The notes beneath the pieces were generated by a model. It did not search any database. It was given only the letters and a program-made list of their open reading frames with translations, and had not been told where the DNA came from. A DNA stretch of 8,728 nt from Cytophagales bacterium (GTDB lineage Bacteria > Bacteroidota > Bacteroidia > Cytophagales > JAAEPT01). The position numbers and the translations under genes are program-made. The DNA is taken from the NCBI GenBank assembly GCA_011524675.1, contig WTJX01000592.1:1-8728 (forward strand), given 5' to 3'. Shown one piece after another: positions 6,123-8,728 of this stretch. Position 1 is the stretch's first letter, and every line of letters starts with the position of its first letter.

Positions 6123-7544
6123 CTAAAGCCTATCCCAGCCACTTATGGCAATGGTAGAGGATTTATTATAGACTTTATTTTCTTTAGAAGGATGCTGAAT
6201 GTTTACAAATAATGTGCTGCCATCTGGTGTGAAAACAGGACCTGACATTTCACATCCTGCTGGTCCAATGAGTAAACGTTTTAGGTCTTCTATCGTTGGT
6301 TTCGGGATAGATAAATCGAGTAAATAAATTTCGTTTACTGTTGTTTTGGGATCTACGGATCTACCTCTGTTTTTACCAATAATATCTTCGCAAATAATCA
6401 AGTAGTTTTTTCCATGTATTTTAAACTCTCCCATCCCGTCGGGATTTGAGAATACAGTCGATGAGTCGGTTGCTGCTACTCCTCCTTGCAAAAGGACTTC
6501 CATTTCATTTGTTTTTGGATCAAAAACTAAAAGTCTTCCATGTGGATCATCAAAAAGACCATTTTCTTTTCTTAATTCAAAAAAGTATGGAGCAGGTTTG
6601 CCACCCATGGCGATGTATTTGCTCCAGTCGTTATTGTCGTTTCCTGTTTCTGTAATGTAAATTTTACCATCAACGAGTGAAATCCATTCTTGCCTATTGA
6701 ATAGGCTTGCTCCTTGACGAATGGCAACTTCTCTAGCATTGACTAGAGAGTCCATAGCCATAGGTAGAGCTAGCCATTGGTTTGGGTAGGCATAGGCATA
6801 TAGTTGACCTTGAGTATAGTCTTTGGGTTTGTCTGCAACATACTTAAAGAAGACAGCGCATGAGTCATCGTTTGTGAGGTAGACGGTTTTGTTATCAGGC
6901 ATACATAGCGCATCTTCATGTTTGTATCTCCCCATCTGATATAGTTTTTGTGTAGCTGCTTTTTTTTGTGGGTCTATTTCTACCATCCACCCAAAGTTTT
7001 GATATTTGGGTCTACCATTAAAGTCGCTAAGGTCTGTGATGAATCGTGCTATATCTTTATTGGAATAGGGTATGATTTCTTCGGCACTCAATATTGTTTT
7101 ATTTGGAGTGTAAGAACCTCCACAGTTTGCTAGTGTGCCTCCAACGGTTCGAAAGTCTATGCTTTCTTTTTCACTTACTGCTACCCAATCTTTTCCTTTT
7201 CTTTCAACAAGAAACTGTGTGGCTCCTCCTCCGTCTCCTAAAAGGTCATTAGGCTTGGTTGTTTCATGTCCAATAAAAAGAGTGCCTTTATTGGTATTGT
7301 TTTCATCTGGAATAAAAACAATACAGTCGTGCTTTCCTTTTGCAGGGGCTGTTATTCCTTCTGAATTATAGACGGTATCTCCTTGAGAAAAAACAATAGA
7401 TACGTGGAAATGTGGGTTGATTACTAGGTCTGATTTATGGAGTGGTGGTGCTACTGTAGGGAACTTTTTTTTCTTTTTAATGTCATCATTACTGTTGCAG
7501 GCTATTAGTAATAAGGGCAAAAATATAAGATACCTATTTTTCAT
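6123..7544 (-). CDS. phoX: PhoX-family phosphatase-like lipoprotein (DUF839)
   Basis: A 473-residue protein with a lipoprotein signal peptide: hydrophobic run then lipobox LIAC with Cys16, followed by NSNDDIKKKKK. Acidic residues just after the lipidated Cys recall the surface-export signals described for some Bacteroidota lipoproteins, but the match is loose. The rest is a PhoX-type beta-propeller. In that family two iron and three calcium ions form the phosphomonoesterase site. Signatures are GGTLANCGGSYTPNKT with the conserved Cys141 and ILSAEE (135-156), YQNFGWMVEIDP (181-192), GRYKHEDA (205-212), VYLTNDD (221-227), SNPDGM with a later ICED (366-387) and CEMSGPVFTPDG plus NIQHP (431-452). 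All core regions are present, so it is probably active and supplies phosphate from organic esters outside the inner membrane. It differs from Proteobacterial PhoX in being a lipoprotein rather than having a visible twin-arginine signal. No Pho box was identifiable; a structured leader element lies just upstream. Confidence 0.88.
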   Translation of the reverse strand: MKNRYLIFLPLLLIACNSNDDIKKKKKFPTVAPPLHKSDLVINPHFHVSIVFSQGDTVYNSEGITAPAKGKHDCIVFIPDENNTNKGTLFIGHETTKPNDLLGDGGGATQFLVERKGKDWVAVSEKESIDFRTVGGTLANCGGSYTPNKTILSAEEIIPYSNKDIARFITDLSDFNGRPKYQNFGWMVEIDPQKKAATQKLYQMGRYKHEDALCMPDNKTVYLTNDDSCAVFFKYVADKPKDYTQGQLYAYAYPNQWLALPMAMDSLVNAREVAIRQGASLFNRQEWISLVDGKIYITETGNDNNDWSKYIAMGGKPAPYFFELRKENGLFDDPHGRLLVFDPKTNEMEVLLQGGVAATDSSTVFSNPDGMGEFKIHGKNYLIICEDIIGKNRGRSVDPKTTVNEIYLLDLSIPKPTIEDLKRLLIGPAGCEMSGPVFTPDGSTLFVNIQHPSKENKVYNKSSTIAISGWDRL

Positions 7545-7570
7545 TTTTGTATTTATCTACGTGGACTCTA

Positions 7571-7728
7571 GGCGTAAACTGCGTTAGGGATAGAAGCGGC
7601 ATCCTTTTGTGAGGAACGAGCAAAAGATACAGCAGGACTGAGTGTAAGAGAAACATACCTTAGTATGTTTCTAACGAAGTGCCAGTCTGCGCGTGTGTCT
7701 GTGAGAAGCCCGCCCGAAGGGAACGCCC
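7571..7728. ncRNA. Candidate structured RNA or intergenic element upstream of phoX
   Basis: A G/C-richer block in an otherwise AT-rich gap. The outer arms GCGTT (7581-7585) and AACGC (7722-7726) pair. Inside are a stem ATCCTTTTG/CAAAAGAT (7601-7609 with 7621-7628, one bulged C), a long hairpin (7632-7690) and CCC-GAA-GGG (7713-7721). The strings GCGTTAGGGAT, AGCGGCATCCTTTTG, AAAAGATACAGC and AGCCCGCCCGAAGGGAACGC agree with an intergenic element I recall from many Bacteroidota genomes. It may correspond to the Flavo-1 RNA motif or another repeat family, but I cannot confirm the name. If transcribed on the - strand it would be in the phoX leader, ending 26 bases before the ATG. It could equally be a mobile repeat without RNA function, and the strand is unresolved. 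Confidence 0.5.
7649..7672. other. Perfect 10-bp hairpin inside the structured element
   Basis: AGAAACATAC (7649-7658) and GTATGTTTCT (7663-7672) pair perfectly around the loop CTTA. The stem continues outward, after an internal loop, through GACTG/CAGTC (7636-7640 with 7683-7687) and GCA/TGC (7632-7634 with 7688-7690). Relative to the element as I remember it, this hairpin looks like an inserted or expanded arm. Confidence 0.6.
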
Positions 7729-7745
7729 AAATAATCGTTTGCTTG

Positions 7746-7753
7746 TAAAGATA
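7746..7753 (-). promoter_or_regulatory. Possible -7 box for phoX and its leader element
   Basis: Read on the - strand, TATCTTTA differs from the TAnnTTTG consensus only in the last base. It would start transcription just before the structured element. No matching TTTG box is found 19-21 bases upstream. A competing box, TATCTTTTG (7621-7629, - strand), lies inside the element with TTTC 20 bases upstream. Neither is proven. Confidence 0.25.
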
Positions 7754-7776
7754 AATAAACTAATGTTAAGCTATGT

Positions 7777-7825
7777 TTAAATCTAAACGGCTGAAATATC
7801 TTTTATTTCAGCCGTTTAGATTTAA
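7777..7825 (-). terminator. Strong hairpin terminator of the transporter gene
   Basis: A 21-base perfect inverted repeat (7777-7797 with 7805-7825), containing AAACGGCTGAAAT and its complement, surrounds a seven-base loop whose end bases can also pair. It starts 13 bases past the stop of the - strand transporter gene. The - strand T-run after the stem is short, so termination relies mainly on stem strength. It separates the transporter from phoX transcription. Confidence 0.75.
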
Positions 7826-7838
7826 TGAAAATACTTTT

Positions 7839-8728
7839 CTATGTAGTAGGTGTGTCAGTTTCGTCATGTTTTTTTCCGAGGTAAACGCCTAAGAAGCCCC
7901 ATAGCAAAACAACGACAGCTGCAACGAGAAGGATAGCTGTTATTCCAAGGTCTAAATAGCCGTCACCAAGAAAAGCGATGATCCAAATCCAAAAAACATC
8001 ACCTCCTCTGTAAACGGCAACATCGATAATAGGCTTTGTTTTGAATCGTGCTTCTCTGTCTACAGCTGTAAATAATATTTCTCTAGCAGGTCGTGTGATT
8101 GCATAGTTTCCAGAGCGACGAACGACTTGAAGCGCAAGGACAAAGATTACAGCTGGATTGATCGTGAGCAATAGGATTAATCCCACGAGAATAAAGGGTA
8201 CCATCGACAATGAGGTTTTCATACCAAACTTTCTAGAGATACGATTGGTGGCGAATATACCAATGATGATGGTTAGGATATTGGTAGCTAATTCTACGCT
8301 ACCCAATAATGTCTTACGTTCAGCTCTTGAGAAATCTGAAAGAAGCTCTGTTTGTGCAGTGTACATAAAAGCGCTTAAACCTGTAAACATAAAAATAAAG
8401 GCAGCGATGCCTAGTAGTCTTTTGTGGGTAATGAATTCTTGAAATCCTGAAAATGGATTTGAACTTAAAGAGAGCGTTTGTTCGGTTTGACTAGCATTCT
8501 TGGAAAAATAGTAGTTGAGGTAAGCAAGAAGCGGTAAAGTGATAAACAAAGCGCCACTAGTGATCAATAGGATGTTCTCTACGCTTATTTTTTTTGCGAG
8601 AAGAATGATTAAGAGAGGGCCGCTAATAGCGCCTAGGCTTGCTCCTACGTTTATAAAACCAAAAACTCGCTTACTGTCTTCTTTGGAATATTGTTGAGAA
8701 ATATAACTCCAAAAGACTGAGATGTGAA
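7839..8728 (-). CDS. MFS-type transporter, NTP/NDP-antiporter-like (COG3202-like), 5' end cut off
   Basis: The frame is open to the right window edge: codons before the TTG at 8567 read ...FWSYISQQYSKEDSKRVFGF, then GASLGAISGPLL, so the gene starts beyond 8728 and that TTG is an internal Leu. About 295 residues are visible, with several hydrophobic helices and a charged C-terminal tail (GKKHDETDTPTT). The visible part fits the second half of a twelve-helix major-facilitator protein. The segments SVFWSYIS, KRVFGFI-x-GASLGA-x-GP, NYAITRPAREILFT and KTKPIIDVAVYRGGD are hallmarks of the bacterial group often annotated as MFS transporter or ATP/ADP-translocase-like (COG3202). Actual nucleotide exchange is documented mainly for intracellular bacteria and plastids, so the substrate here is unknown. 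It ends at TAG, followed by a strong hairpin terminator. Confidence 0.82.
   Translation of the reverse strand, partial: HISVFWSYISQQYSKEDSKRVFGFINVGASLGAISGPLLIILLAKKISVENILLITSGALFITLPLLAYLNYYFSKNASQTEQTLSLSSNPFSGFQEFITHKRLLGIAAFIFMFTGLSAFMYTAQTELLSDFSRAERKTLLGSVELATNILTIIIGIFATNRISRKFGMKTSLSMVPFILVGLILLLTINPAVIFVLALQVVRRSGNYAITRPAREILFTAVDREARFKTKPIIDVAVYRGGDVFWIWIIAFLGDGYLDLGITAILLVAAVVVLLWGFLGVYLGKKHDETDTPTT

Noticed and set aside
8565..8567. TTG as the start of the transporter gene
   Set aside because: The frame stays open to the window edge and encodes recognisable transporter sequence before this codon, so it is internal.

Overview
The window looks like AT-rich chromosomal DNA from a member of the Bacteroidota, probably a Cytophagales- or Flavobacteriia-like organism. 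Four signs support this. The TTTG-N20-TATCTTTG arrangement upstream of cysH matches the -33/-7 promoter type of that phylum. Shine-Dalgarno sequences are essentially absent. Mature secreted proteins begin with Gln after an SAQ or LYGQ signal-peptide end. The protein families present (short cysH form, PhoX lipoprotein, modular tail-fibre-like secreted proteins) also fit. No tRNA, rRNA, CRISPR array, transposase or integrase is visible.

Region 1 (1-3336, + strand) holds three consecutive genes for modular, beta-rich, phage-tail-fibre-like proteins. The first is cut by the left window edge. The second and third each begin with a Sec signal peptide. They share an N-terminal module, a linker of the VGIG..P..KLHV type, a DWRL module and a C-terminal module. 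The third also carries a YadA-head-like repeat region. They look like duplicated and module-shuffled secreted or surface proteins. This is the least explained part of the window. A hairpin that can terminate transcription in both directions (3338-3377) closes it.

Region 2 (3403-4966, - strand) holds cysH, a short PAPS-reductase-like protein with its own well-formed promoter. Upstream of it is an LpxL/HtrB-type acyltransferase for lipid A or a related outer-membrane lipid.

Region 3 (4967-6122) has a divergent intergenic region, a membrane-anchored DUF218/ElyC-like envelope protein on the + strand, and a convergent intergenic region. Both intergenic regions carry short degenerate repeats with a 7-base period.

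Region 4 (6123-8728, - strand) holds a PhoX-family phosphatase lipoprotein and, upstream of it, an MFS-type transporter cut by the right edge. The 294-base gap between them contains a very strong hairpin terminator for the transporter and a G/C-richer structured element (about 7571-7728). That element lies where a phoX mRNA leader would be, and it resembles a structured intergenic element I recall as widespread in Bacteroidota.

Functionally the window is a mix of housekeeping envelope and nutrient genes (sulfur, lipid A, phosphate) next to an accessory-looking cluster of secreted modular proteins. Apart from the three-gene + strand cluster, no multi-gene pathway is evident.
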